From Actinostola sp. cb2023 (lineage: Eukaryota > Cnidaria > Anthozoa > Actiniaria > Actinostolidae), in the NCBI GenBank assembly GCA_033675265.1, contig JAUJYZ010001261.1, positions 109,501 to 173,500 on the forward strand: a stretch of 64,000 nucleotides of DNA, given 5' to 3'. A model generated the notes under the pieces. The model was not told where the DNA came from and made no database searches. It worked only from the letters and a program-made list of their open reading frames with translations. The first letter of the stretch is position 1, and each line of letters opens with the position of its first letter. Below are positions 12,102 through 22,385 of the stretch, piece by piece. The position numbers were made by a program, and so were the translations under genes.

Positions 12102-12808
12102 GCGAGTTTTGGGACAAAGAATAACTATTTACGAGAGCCGTGTTTGTTTCACTGTCCGTCGTATAAGCTTATATATAAAGACATTGTTCCTCGAAGAGAA
12201 TTACTTGACCGTTAAAACAGTTATCAGGCAGTTTATATAATTACATGGAGCCATTGGAGGTGCTCGACTACACAGACTAGTCGATCGTCATGGACTGATG
12301 GAGTTATTTTACAATCGACATTCTCCTGGAAAATAATCTCATCTTTATGAACAAACACTTGACACTTTGCACGAGAGATATGTCTTGTTTATGGTACAAA
12401 ATAACATAGAATAGTACAGTGTGTAAACTTACCCTTCTAAACAAAGCGTCCCATGGAGTCTCCATGTGCTTTTCACTTCACACGACGTATATTTTCATCG
12501 GGTACATCGTCGCGACATCGTGGCTGATTTTCGATCACCCGACTAGTTCCCAACACTATCCGAACACTATCCGATTTACTTACTGACAGACGGACTTACT
12601 TACACACTCGATGGCATAGTGGCTACGTCTCTAATAGAGACAGTAGCCACAAAAAGTGATAAGTTTTTATTATTTTCACTTGATAAACCACGGTTTAGTT
12701 TTTGAGTATCGGCGAACTAGATAATCTAGTTCGCGATATGAACATCGAGCTTGACAACGGTCACTGACGATTAATTCGGTCAAGTATGTAGGTGAAATTG
12801 ATACTTAC
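12102..12808. other. Non-coding, with a short hairpin
   Basis: No gene seen. A near-perfect hairpin lies at about 12624-12656, with arms GTGGCTAC...GTCTC and GAGAC...GTAGCCAC. Confidence 0.4.
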
Positions 12809-13174
12809 ATCTCTCATCCTTCCTTCTCTTCTACAAATTGTCTTGTGCTCTTCTACTTTTCCCGAAATTGTTCTCATTTTGGCATTCTTCCTTGATTTAA
12901 AATAGGTTGCACCAGCAGCTTTAAATGAATAAAAAAGGAAAATATACAGCCGAGTCCTATGACTTTATGTAGCTCCCTGTCAAACTATCAGTCATAGTGA
13001 ACAGCCCATCTTTCATGTACTGAAAATACAAAGAGCTAAACTACACATGGATCACATGTGCTATTACCTTTAAGCTGAGCTGGTGACCAGGGACATTTTC
13101 CTTTGCCGCCTTTATCTGCCTCCACTTCTTGGGTGATTAGCGTTGTTACCTCAACGTTTTTCGTTGATTCGTAA
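12809..13174 (-). CDS. Two exons of an unidentified spliced gene
   Basis: The exon at 13174-13068 follows a TTTTAG acceptor and ends at AAAG|GTAATA. The exon at 12918-12809 follows ATTTAAAG and ends at GAGAT|GTAAGT. The two join in phase across a 149-bp intron and give an open, Lys/Arg-rich protein segment (KCPWSPAQLK, then AAGATYFKSRKNAKMRTISG, ending CRREGRMRD). Clean splice sites and phase agreement support a real, partial gene. Its flanking exons were not found. No domain is recognised. It could be a transposon accessory gene or a host gene. Confidence 0.45.
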
Positions 13175-13254
13175 CTAAAAGACATAATAGTGATTTAGTT
13201 AAACTGTTTAATGTTTTTTTTTACACTTGAGACAATGTTGTATCCTCAACCTTA

Positions 13255-13301
13255 AGTTTTATTAAAAACTGCCAAGCTTTCGGGCTAAGCGCCCATCTTC
13301 A
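13255..13301 (-). other. Fragment of a Penelope/retrozyme-like terminal repeat
   Basis: Reverse strand reads TGAAGATGGGCGCTTAGCCC followed by GAAAGCTTGGCAG. This is the same stem II-GAAA-GCTT arrangement as the hammerhead cores at 2.8 and 3.3 kb. The upstream side of the CUGANGA box is interrupted by the MITE at 13302-13424, and sequence resembling its continuation (GGCATATATAAATG) resumes at 13424. Confidence 0.5.
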
Positions 13302-13424
13302 CCCTCGGTTGCACGAAAGGTGAATAGCGCTATCCAACGGATAAAACTGATGCAGTTATCCAATAAAATGTATTCGTTGGATAGGACATATTATCATAGT
13401 TATTCACCTTTCGTACAACCGGGG
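13302..13424. mobile_element. MITE with CGGTTGYACGAAAGGTGAATA ends
   Basis: Inverted ends CGGTTGCACGAAAGGTGAAT and ATTCACCTTTCGTACAACCG. The inner part holds a second palindrome, ATCCAACGGATA / GTTGGATA. It is inserted in the hammerhead-like fragment. About 123 bp and non-coding. Confidence 0.8.
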
Positions 13425-13689
13425 CATATATAAATGCTATAAATGTTTTTAAGAAATCTAATTACGGTGCGGGATACAACGGCTATAATTATGCGAATGC
13501 AAACAAACGCCATCAAACAAGCAAGCTTGTGCGCAACAAACTGAACAAGCTCGAGCAAATCAAGCACAATCGAACAACGATAGAGTAACTGAATATAGAG
13601 TAAATAGAATGAAAAAAATGGTGCGCATGAACTAATAGAATTCGAATGATAAAAATAATTACTGAATCTACGAAGGAATTAACTTTCAG

Positions 13690-14001
13690 TCAAGACGAAG
13701 CCCGCAAACTTTCCGCTTTTCTGTAATGATGAATACATTCTTCTAAAACCAGACTGCAAAAATGAAGAAAAAGTGGATGCCATTTCTTTATAGAAGTATA
13801 AGTTAGTACACAATGTCTGTGATCATTGAATAATATCAGTCCATAGCTTAATTCACATAGACAACCGTCAGTGGTGAGATCAGTTCGTTTTAACGGTTTA
13901 ATTTGCCATTTTTCAGTAGGTTGAAAAGTTAAAGGATTTTCAGGAAATTTGAACTGCTTTTCAATAAAGTCGGTCAAAACTTTATTTCTTCTTCTTTTCA
14001 A
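13690..14001 (-). CDS. Unidentified ORF beside a foldback
   Basis: 103 codons, basic at the N terminus (MKRRRNK), with segments such as TTDGCLCELSYGLILFNDHR that look protein-like. It begins exactly where the 14.0-kb foldback arm starts. It may be the remnant of a larger gene or a chance frame. No domain is recognised. Confidence 0.2.
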   Translation of the reverse strand: MKRRRNKVLTDFIEKQFKFPENPLTFQPTEKWQIKPLKRTDLTTDGCLCELSYGLILFNDHRHCVLTYTSIKKWHPLFLHFCSLVLEECIHHYRKAESLRASS

Positions 14002-14635
14002 GCCGTCCGAACGCTACCGTATTCTCGGCAAATAGAATTAAATGCCCGTTTTTTCAAAGCTCTTACTCAGCTGACTTCGGGGATACGAAAGAACGATTAT
14101 TAACCTATATCCTATTAGAGTGGTTTTCATAAACCTGTGAAACAAATCGTATTAGTCAGTGCGTAATAGCCATAAACACGCAAAAGAAAACAATGGAAGT
14201 ACGGAGTAATAAAGCGTATTATGCTAACATGTATTTCACGGGTTTATGAAAACCACTCTATCCATGCGAAATCTGCACAAAGTACTTTCACCTTGGAATG
14301 TGAAGAATGCATATTTCTGTCAAAATCGCCTATGGGAATAGGTTCACGAGAAAAATATTCCTCATAGGGTAGACCAGAGGCAATTTTGACAGAAAATGCA
14401 TTCTTGACATTCCAAGGTGACAGCACTTTGTGCAGACCGTTGAAGAAAGCTCAAAATTGTTTTCGATGGATTTTTCCCAGCACTTATTTCGCATAGATTG
14501 ACCTCAAACTAGGCAAGGATATAGGTTAATAAACGTTATTTCGTATCCCCGAAGTAGAGAGCTTTGGAAAAACTATTAATTTTGGCGAGAATACAGACCA
14601 ACGGTAGCATTCAAACGGACGTCATTCACGTCATC
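14001..14635. mobile_element. Large foldback element with nested MITE
   Basis: The left outer arm runs from GCCGTCCGAACGCTACCG through CTTCGGGGATACGAAA to TTAACCTATATCC (14002-14113). It pairs with the right outer arm, GGATATAGGTTAA through TTTCGTATCCCCGAAG to CGGTAGCATTCAAACGGAC (about 14515-14620). An inner palindrome at 14265-14440 holds TCTGCACAAAG and ACCTTGGAATGT with their complements. The MITE at 14116-14260 interrupts the left arm. Confidence 0.75.
14116..14260. mobile_element. MITE, TAGAGTGGTTTTC family, nested
   Basis: 145 bp with ends TAGAGTGGTTTTCATAAACC and GGTTTATGAAAACCACTCTA. A partial copy with the same end (TTTCACGGGTTTATGAAAAC) is at about 56703-56730, inside the P element. 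Confidence 0.85.
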
Positions 14636-14686
14636 AGCAAATGTCAAATAACTCGCTTAAAGTGCATATGAAGCGAATTTTTTTCT

Positions 14687-14982
14687 TTTGAAAATCGATT
14701 ACATATGAAGTGAATAGTGGGATGTTTCAGTATTTTGTGATTTGAGCTTCGTATTTGCGAGTTATAAAGGTTTGAAATCGTGATATGCTAATTTGGTGAC
14801 GTCATTAAGGTTGCACGTCGTAACTTATTTATATTTTTTCAAGCAGTACTCTTGTCTCAAAATAGAAAAAAAGCTTAACATCATATATATAAGTTATAGA
14901 AAACTTTTTGCCAGATTATAAAATGTCAATAATTTGCACAGGGGCGCTTTTGTATAATAAATTGCAACCTTAATGACATCAC
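14687..14982. mobile_element. Palindromic MITE, copy 2, right arm truncated
   Basis: Left arm as in 7281-7658 (GATTACATATGAAGTG through TTGAAATCGTGATATG). The centre is in the opposite orientation to copy 1 (AGGGGCGCTTTTGTATAATA). Only a stub of the second arm (TTAATGACATC) remains. Confidence 0.75.
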
Positions 14983-15343
14983 ATGTCTGATAAGACATTT
15001 TCTATTATAACAGCAACACTAATTGTTTTAAATATGTATATGTGCAACAACTTCAAAATTATTTTACACATAAGTAAAAGCCATCATTAAATTGAATAAC
15101 ATTATCATGGTAATAACTAGTGGAAATTTCACAGAGTTTCATTAAAATGTGTTTGAGTTATGACCTTTTTAGTTATCCAAGACCCGTAAACACAGTTATT
15201 GAGAAAATCTAGGTTAAACATTAACAATTGTATCAGTGTGTAACATAATGGCTAATTAATGAGTATAGGTGCTTTTTGCAGTTAAATAATGCAAACAATG
15301 TCCAAGGAGAATGATTCATGTCTATTTGAGCTTGATAATGTTC

Positions 15344-17248
15344 TTACTTTGGTCTTTTCCTCTTTGATTTGTGCTGACTGACTATATGTAAGGGATCTTC
15401 ATTGAAAGCCCCACTGGCATATGAAGGTCCTCCTTCTCTCTCACGAGCCTCTTGCTCCCGAACAAGCTTTGCCTGGCTTTGTGCTACTCTCTTCTTCTTT
15501 TCTAGGTCACTTGCCTCCCTCCTTGCACCATATGACCTTTTCCTATCTCTTTTCAATCCTAATTCCTCTGTATGTTGACCATGTGGTATTCCTGCCACAT
15601 CCATCACCATCTGACGACTCTTTGATCCACAGTCAAACTGCATTACAGCAGACATTGCTGCCATTTCAATTGCTTTGGGGCCTTTGAATTTGTGTTTGGG
15701 AGCTTTTGCCCAAACAACACTGTTTAGACTCTCATTCTGATTCTGTGAATACCCTGGCAGACAACGTAAAAGTAATGATCGTTCACTTAGGCGTGTAAAA
15801 ATTGGTTTCAAAAAGTCTATGCCCTCTTCCTCCCACTGCTTTTTCATCTGCTAGTTTCCCTTTTGTCTTCTTCTTCAGCTCTCTCAGTGCTGTTCCTATT
15901 CTTTTCTGCACATGACCGATGCAGTCAAGCTTGATGGCACGGTAACAGTCCACACTCTCTTCCTCATGAGCAACTATCCATGCAGAGTAGGCATCAGTCA
16001 AAATCCATGCTTTATACTCCTTATTCTGTCTATCCAGATTTTCATAATGTGCACATATATCACAACAGCCGTAAACATCCCACACAGCTGTATATGCCCT
16101 CGAATCGCCATCACATACCATGTACTTGTAACGTAAGTTGAATTCAGATGAGCGGTTCCATACATCTTGGGCAATTATTGCAACCTCCATGTTTCCACTG
16201 CTGCCATCAAAATTTTGAAAACAGTCAGCTTTGTGGCTTTCATACCACTGTCTATAGTCATCCGAATCCTCGTCAAATGTCTGATTACTACACTCCCAGC
16301 AAAGCTTCGACTTGAAGCCGTAATCAAGTACTTCACCAGTGTCGACAGAGATGACAAAACCAAACCCGTAGTTAGCCGTGTGCCCTCGCTTTGACCAAGT
16401 TCCATCATATGTGACAGCTATATCAATGATGTCATCATCAGTTATGGAGGGATTGTCCACTTTTAGCTTTTGACGAAGCCTTGCTCTCGAAGAATCCAAA
16501 TGTTCTTCAACTGCCGTTTTATGTGTCTCATATAAAGCATTTGTGTGGTCATTCCATGCTTGTGTTGACATTGGTTGAGGCATGTTCAATATCTCACAAA
16601 TGGTAGCCATACCTTCCCTTCCAATGCCAGTCTCACATGCTGCATAAACAAGCCTTCTATTTATGTCTGTGGCGTGTTTTGGATTCCATGAACCACCGGC
16701 CGATTTTGAAGTTTGTAAGAAGCTTTTTTTCTTACACTTGGAACACTGAAGTGAGAACAATGCACTCTGACCATACCGTTTTCCCTGATCTTCAATGAAT
16801 AGCACATTAGCATTATTGCACTTATGGCCCTCTTGAAATGTTCTCTCTAAATTAGAGAGGTGAATAAAGCGATAGCCTGGATCTGGATCCTCTACATATA
16901 GTTTTGAAAAGTCCTGTTTACCTCTGCCTCTGGTTTTACTGCCACTAGAGTCAGTGTTACTTGAACTCATCAGTTTCCGCTCAGACGCGGTCAATATCCT
17001 CGTGTTGTCCTCACTTTCTGAAGAATCTGGACCAGAATCTCCTTCCTCAAGACTTGGAACAGGTTTTTCAGTTACAACAGAGGGCAGTTAGAATCAGAGT
17101 CCTCTTCAGATTTGCTTCCCCATGTTGTCACTTCGCTTTCGTTCTCATCCCTGCTTGAAGGCTGTTTTTGAGTAGCTGTAACCGCTATATTTTGCTTTTT
17201 CCATGCTGGTACACCTCTAAATTTCCCTTTTGAACTAACCCTAGGCAT
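15344..17248 (-). pseudogene. Mutator-like transposase (MULE), internally deleted
   Basis: An N terminus begins at 17248 (MPRVSSKGKFRGVPAWKK), with a frame change near 17090. The body at 16994-15783 has a zinc-binding region (CSKCKKKSF), then VTYDGTWSKRGH (first catalytic Asp), a cysteine-bearing insert (CWECSNQTF) and VCDGDSRAYTAVWD (second Asp). The third acidic position, QNQNESLNSVVW, is in the next frame (15847-15344), with a Lys/Arg-rich tail. This matches the animal Mutator-like transposase domain. Between KGKLADEK and FLKPIFTRLS, roughly 80 residues usual for the family seem to be missing, and the frame shifts. It is therefore inactive. No terminal inverted repeats were found. Confidence 0.75.
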
Positions 17249-17697
17249 TTAGTACATATCTTTGGTCAAAGAGAAGAGTAATATAAGAAAGCATGTCGTA
17301 TAAATTCGAAAACAACCTGAAGCGAACGCTCAAGAGTGAAAATAGTCTTATACAGGGCCCCAAATGGATTGAGCATTGCCTAGGACCCTCAAACTAGTAC
17401 CCAGACTCCTAGATATACGTTTCAGTGTATTTCAGCGGGAATTCAACCGTTTTTGATGCCGTTTTCGAGCAAATTTTGAAAATAAACACTTCCCGTTTCC
17501 ATAGCAACGGAAGCGCTCTAATTAGGAAGCGGGAAATTTGAATTATATGATTAGAGGAAAACTTTTATAACTCGAAAAATAATTGATATTTTTGAATTGC
17601 GTAAAAAGTAGAAGAAAAATAAATCATTTTTCCAGCTGGAAATATTGTTTTTCAATTTTGTTCAATTTTGACCAAAATTAGGGTAGAGAGTGGCCTT

Positions 17698-17995
17698 AAA
17701 GACTTATGGACAGAGATCATTCTCATTCATGGCCCCAAAACTATGGAACGAACTGCCCAATGACATTAGGGAATGCACAACTTTCTTTTTAGAAACACTT
17801 TTAATACCATATTTTAAATTGTTAATCATATACATTTAGGCATGTATATAGTATTTTATTTTATTTAGTAATAAGTATTATTATTATAATATTTTTATTT
17901 TTATTTTTATTATTTTTATTGTAAAGCGCTATTGGATAAATTAGAAATAGCGCTATATAAATTGATTATTATTATTATTATTATTATTATTAATA
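17698..17995 (+). mobile_element. LINE 3' end
   Basis: The reading YGQRSFSFMAPKLWNELP is the conserved C-terminal tail of CR1/RTE-type reverse-transcriptase ORFs. After a short UTR with AAAGCGCTATTGGATAAATT it ends in (ATT)n at about 17967-17993. It is a severely 5'-truncated copy, plus strand. Confidence 0.75.
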
Positions 17996-18350
17996 TACCG
18001 CGCGAAGTTATTACTTCGAAGTCAAAAAATGTCTAGCCGTTTATCTCGGATTAGACAACAAAGTAGCGTTCGCTACTGTGGACACTGTAATGAGTACATT
18101 TCAAGAGCAGCTTTCTGGAAGCATCGCAAATCTTTTTATAACCAACAAACTATGACATGGACAACTAAAGAAACAATTTCTTCGATGAAAACGCAAAGCT
18201 CCATGAATGCAAACCAAACTCCCTCAGCAGTATATTTCATAGCATGGATAATGATAATTCATGTAGCTCATCAGAAGAATTGGACGTCAGTGAAGATATT
18301 TTAGAGGGTAAGTTATTTCTACACTTGCTTTATTGACTGATAATTAGAGG

Positions 18351-18443
18351 TTATTACACCGATAGTTGTGTAATACGGCTTTACGAGTCATTCCGGCGAG
18401 TCAAAATGCAAATAGACGTATTACACAACTACTCATGTAATAA
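18351..18443. repeat. Short inverted-repeat element in intron 1
   Basis: 27-bp arms, TTATTAC...TAGTTGTGTAATACG and CGTATTACACAACTA...GTAATAA, with a 15-bp perfect core. It lies in the first intron of the tnp2-like gene. Confidence 0.8.
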
Positions 18444-20259
18444 ATTGTTTTTATATAATAACAAAATTAACAAAAAAACAATGACCTTTTTTTCCTTTTT
18501 GCTTATTTGTTAGCGTACAAACATTGATTTTGTGTTTTGTTTGTGAAATGCGCGCGCTATCACACAATTGATACGCCATCGAGATCGCGCTCAAGCGATT
18601 TTTTGTTCGCTTTTCTCCCTTTTTTCAGCAAAAGATGGTGTGTTTTGTTCTTATTTTCTACACAGATATTATTAAAAACTTGTTGTGTGTTTCCCTATTT
18701 ACTTTAGAAGTACTTTTCTGTCGTATTTTAGTGTGTTTTCTTTTTTCCGATGAAAACAAAACTGGTTCAAACTGGTTTGTAAACCGTATAATATGCTCGC
18801 ATATTTGCACTCGTTTTGGCCTTTATTTGCACTCGAAAATCGTGCGTCGTATAATAAAGTCTAATAGCTATTCTGTAGTAATTGAAATAACTCTCCCTTG
18901 CAATAGTGATTTATAGTAGTGTCATACTATATGTTACCGATATTGACAGTGTGTTCTTAATTATTCAACTAGGTGACACACATCAATCTAGAGAAGACGA
19001 AGTTGTACAGAGCTACAATAACACTCAAGAAGATATTGAAGTTACTGACAGTGACTAGGTGAGAATTCCTTCTGCACTGATGCGATTTAGTAATAATAAA
19101 AATAATAATGACGACGCCGCTGCCGTCGCTCCCGCCGACGATGACGACGACGATAATTTAATATATTTTAATAATTTAATATATTTTGATAGAGTCTCTA
19201 TCACCCAAAGGTGTTTTTCAAGAGAGCCCTCTATAGCATAATACGTACATCTACTTCTATGGCCGTTTTCTTATTATTTGTTGATTGCATGAAATCTGAT
19301 ATTTGTTTTTGCTTGTTTTGATTAATTTTATCATTTGTTAATTCTGCAGAACACTGATACTGACAATACAGACAGTGATGATCCAGATGATTACAACTTT
19401 TCCGATCATAGTAATGATGTTGAATGGAATGAAAATCCAGCTGAACTTCCAGAAGAAATAGTATTCGGAGATGCACCACTTCCCGAGCCCACGCGTGAAA
19501 AGAACTCGCTGGCTGCTCTTCACTCATTGCTATGTTGTTTTGTTTACTTCATTCTGATGTGGCAAACGGCATGCAAAATCAGTGATAATGGGGTTGAGTG
19601 GTTATTGCGATTCATGTTCCAATTCCTACATTCAGTTGGGGTGTCATGCAGCAGCGATCTCGTTATAAAACTAAGTATGATGTTCCCAAGTTCCCTATTT
19701 GTTGCACGACAGCTTATCAAGTTCGATTGCAACGAATTTTCAAAGTTAGTTGTGTGTCCGAAGTGCTGCACACTTTACCACTTTGATGACTGCACAGTGT
19801 ATGTAGGCAACAAGCAAGCTCCACGAATTTGCTCCGTGAAGCCATTTGCAAAAGGAAGTATCAAAGAGTGTGGAACAGCTTTAGCAAAAAAAGTTACGTT
19901 GCAAAATGGAAAAGTTTATCTCTACCCGCATAAGCTGTACTGTTTAAGCAGTGTGATAAACCAGCTTGAAGCACTTCTAAAACGATCTCGAATGCCTGAA
20001 CTGTGTGAGTCGTGGAAAATAGACGATGGAATCATGACAGACATTTTCGATCGGCGTATATGGAAGGACTTTCTCAAATATAATGGTGAGGATTTCCTAA
20101 GCATCCCTAGAAACCTGGCTTTTGCAATTAACGTTGACTGGTTTCAGCCATTTAAACACAGAAAAGACCGATCAGTTGGAGTGATTTACTTAGCTCTACT
20201 TAATCTACCTAGACAAGAACGTTACAAATGGGAAAACGTTATTGTAGCAGGTATTGTAC

Positions 20260-21356
20260 TAGGCTCAGTATCCAGCCGCTGGGGTTTCGTGCGCCCGCGA
20301 TGATCTCCCCCTCACGGCTGGGCGCACATGCTTGAAAGCGTGTCCGTGACGTATTTAAGTAATTAGCATAAATAAATATAAAAACGGAAGCGGAAGTGAA
20401 ATTCTATTCGGTTGAAAATCCAATTTACTCAAACTTTATTCGCGCTCGATTTGTTTGTCCTAAATAACCAGAGTGGTTGTATCATTTGCCAAAAACAGGA
20501 AGAAAATAAAAGGAAACGGATGTCTTTGGGAGGAAATGTGTCTTCAATCTTGCACAACACGCCACATTTCATAGACTCATCTTCTTGCTCCAAAAATGGA
20601 TTTCACACAACTTTGGCCGCTCCGATTGCGAAGTTCGTGCGCGTTCGCAATTCCCAAGTTTGCTAACGAACTTCGGAACTTCAAAGTGAAATTGACCAGT
20701 AGATGTTTGAAGCTGATAACACGATGGTTTCAAAAATTCATCAAAACTATAGTTCAAAGTCGATTTTGAGGATGAACGACATCGCTATGAAAGGACTTTA
20801 TCTCCATAATGCAGTTTGAAATACACTTTTTGAAACATTTCGTTTGAGATGCAATTCTAGCAAATATTTGAATTCGAGACATAAACATTACTCACGGTTC
20901 ACTGAACCAAGCCAGTTAAACTTCGCAATCGGAGCGGCCAAAGTTGTGTGAAATCAACTGTAATGCCCTTTGATGAAAGGAAGTTAACTTGGTATTTCAT
21001 GAGAGACACTAGCGGCGATATCACGAGGTCAAAGACGAGTGGAGCAGCTTGGAAAATTAGAGATTTTCCAGAGCCAGTAGGAAGAACAACGAAGACGTAC
21101 ATTCTTTCCCAGAACAATTTCTTTCAAAGCTAAACGCTGTTTTTCTTTAAAACTCTCTAAATTAAACTTCTCAAGCCAAGGGCATATTCACAAGCATCAA
21201 AACTCTCCATCACGCCATTTTTAATTTATGCCCCCTAAAAACTGGGGGGCAGATTTCTAATTGGTTGACAAAAACAAAGGACAAGCTCGTGCGCCCAGCC
21301 GTGAGGGGGAGAGTATCGCGGGCGCACGAAACCCCAGCGGCTGGATACTGAGCCTA
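20260..21356. mobile_element. 1.1-kb deleted transposon, RecQ-type, 9-bp TSD
   Basis: Long inverted ends begin TAGGCTCAGTATCCAGCCGC and match for about 70 bp. The 9-bp duplication GTATTGTAC (20251-20259 and 21357-21365) flanks it exactly. Each end contains a subterminal hairpin, GTGCGCCC...GGGCGCAC, with a C-rich loop (CTCCCCCTC). Helicase N-terminal sequence sits next to the right end on the minus strand. All of these features match the 9.3-kb element at 37535-46805. A 36-bp perfect inverted repeat lies inside, at 20600-20635 and 20919-20954. Confidence 0.9.
20899..21190 (-). pseudogene. RecQ-like helicase fragment (motifs I-Ia)
   Basis: Reverse strand reads VVLPTGSGKSLIFQAAPL (Walker A, motif I) and ISPLVSLMKYQVNFLSSKGI (motif Ia). 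It is preceded in another frame by a WLEKFNLESFKEKQRLAL-like segment. The similarity ends at one arm of the internal 36-bp inverted repeat, and everything downstream of motif Ia is gone. The orientation and position relative to the right terminus equal those of the full helicase at 46.6 kb. Confidence 0.75.
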
Positions 21357-21888
21357 GTATTGTACCTGAACTAAGCAAAGAACACAAGTCCTTGAACCCA
21401 TTTCTTGAGCCCATTGTTGACGAATTGAAGGCTCTTTGGAGAAGTGTAAGGCTACAAACAAGTTCAAGTATGTTTCAATTTTTTTCCAAGTACATTTAAA
21501 GAAAAAACTGATTATTCTGGTTTTGATAGAGAAAACTGGCCACCACGTGACAATGTCAGTCATCGATGCCATGCTGATAAAGTTAGAACAGCTTCAACAA
21601 AGTCAAAATACGAGGAGCTTGCAAAAAAGTACGGCCTTTATTACAGTTCCTTGTTAAAGCTAGAGTACTTTGATGTAATTAAATTTTCAGCTATTGACCC
21701 AATGCATAATTTAATTTTGGGTACATCAAAACACATGTTCAAGCTTTGGGAGTCTAAAGGACTTTTAAACCAGCAATCTCTTAAATTGTTGGAGTTAAAG
21801 ATCAAAGCGTTAGAAGTACCGACTGGTTATGGGCTCCTAAACAAACGGGTTTTATTCGATTCAGCTGAAATTTTTAGGACTTCATTAT

Positions 21889-22042
21889 TCAAAACCGTGT
21901 CTCCGATTTTTGATATTTTAATGATTTCATGAGTTTATTAACTGATTAGTAAAGAACAATGTATTTTTAGCGTACCGAAAGTTTCGCGTCAGATAAAAAA
22001 GCAACGGGGGAAATGTATCGATAAACGGAGACACGGTTTTGA
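21889..22042. mobile_element. MITE with TCAAAACCGTGTCTCCG ends
   Basis: Inverted ends TCAAAACCGTGTCTCCG and CGGAGACACGGTTTTGA. The element is 154 bp and AT-rich, and it marks the 3' limit of the tnp2-like gene. Confidence 0.8.
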
Positions 22043-22294
22043 TAATTGATATCTCTAGAGTGCATAAAGACAATGATCTTGATTTTCCGACTCGCCGTAT
22101 AACGCTATATGAAAATTCGTTGATCTTGACTTATATCTAAAACGCGTATGTACTTTTTGTTAATATACCATTAGTTGGAATCTCCATTTATTTAGCTTTC
22201 AGAAAATGTATACTTTATTGGGGGTTAAATGGACGGATTCTGTGTTAATTGAAACTTGAATGCATACCTTAACCAAACTTCACATACGTGATTT

Positions 22295-22385
22295 TGGGAC
22301 TCAGAAAAAATCTGAGCCCCAGATTCGATTTGAACCCATGACCGTCCGTTTGCTAGTCGGATGCTCTAACCACTGAGCTACTGTT
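22295..22385 (-). repeat. tRNA-derived SINE fragment
   Basis: Reverse strand has an A-box-like TAGCTCAGTGGTTAGAGC, an anticodon-arm-like TCCGACTAGCAAACGGA, and the B-box-like GGTCATGGGTTCAAATC. These are followed by GGGGCTCAGA and the small palindrome CTCAGATTTTTTCTGAG. The acceptor 5' half does not pair properly, so a functional tRNA is unlikely. A SINE head or tRNA pseudogene fits better. Confidence 0.7.

Larger units (their letters stand above)
18029..21840 (+). pseudogene. tnp2-like (CACTA/EnSpm-type) transposase gene, split
   Basis: Exon 1 at 18029 encodes a zinc-finger start, RYCGHCNEYISRAAFWKH, shifts frame, and ends in the acidic SEELDVSEDILE at a GT donor. A short acidic exon lies at 18973-19057 and ends in a TAG. 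The main exon begins at 19350 after CTGCAG. It contains CPKCCTLYHFDDC, the conserved FAINVDWFQPFKHRKD and YLALLNLPRQERYKWENVI, all typical of the tnp2 family. The 1.1-kb element at 20260-21356 interrupts it after VAGIV. The frame resumes precisely afterwards (PELSKEHKSLNPFLEPIVDE). Later blocks include an ENWPPRD segment, then YFDVIKFSAIDPMHNLILG and GTSKHMFKLW. Similarity stops at a MITE near 21885. Confidence 0.8.

Noticed and set aside
22295..22385. Functional tRNA gene
   Set aside because: A and B boxes are present but the acceptor and anticodon stems do not pair properly, and a SINE-like palindrome follows directly.
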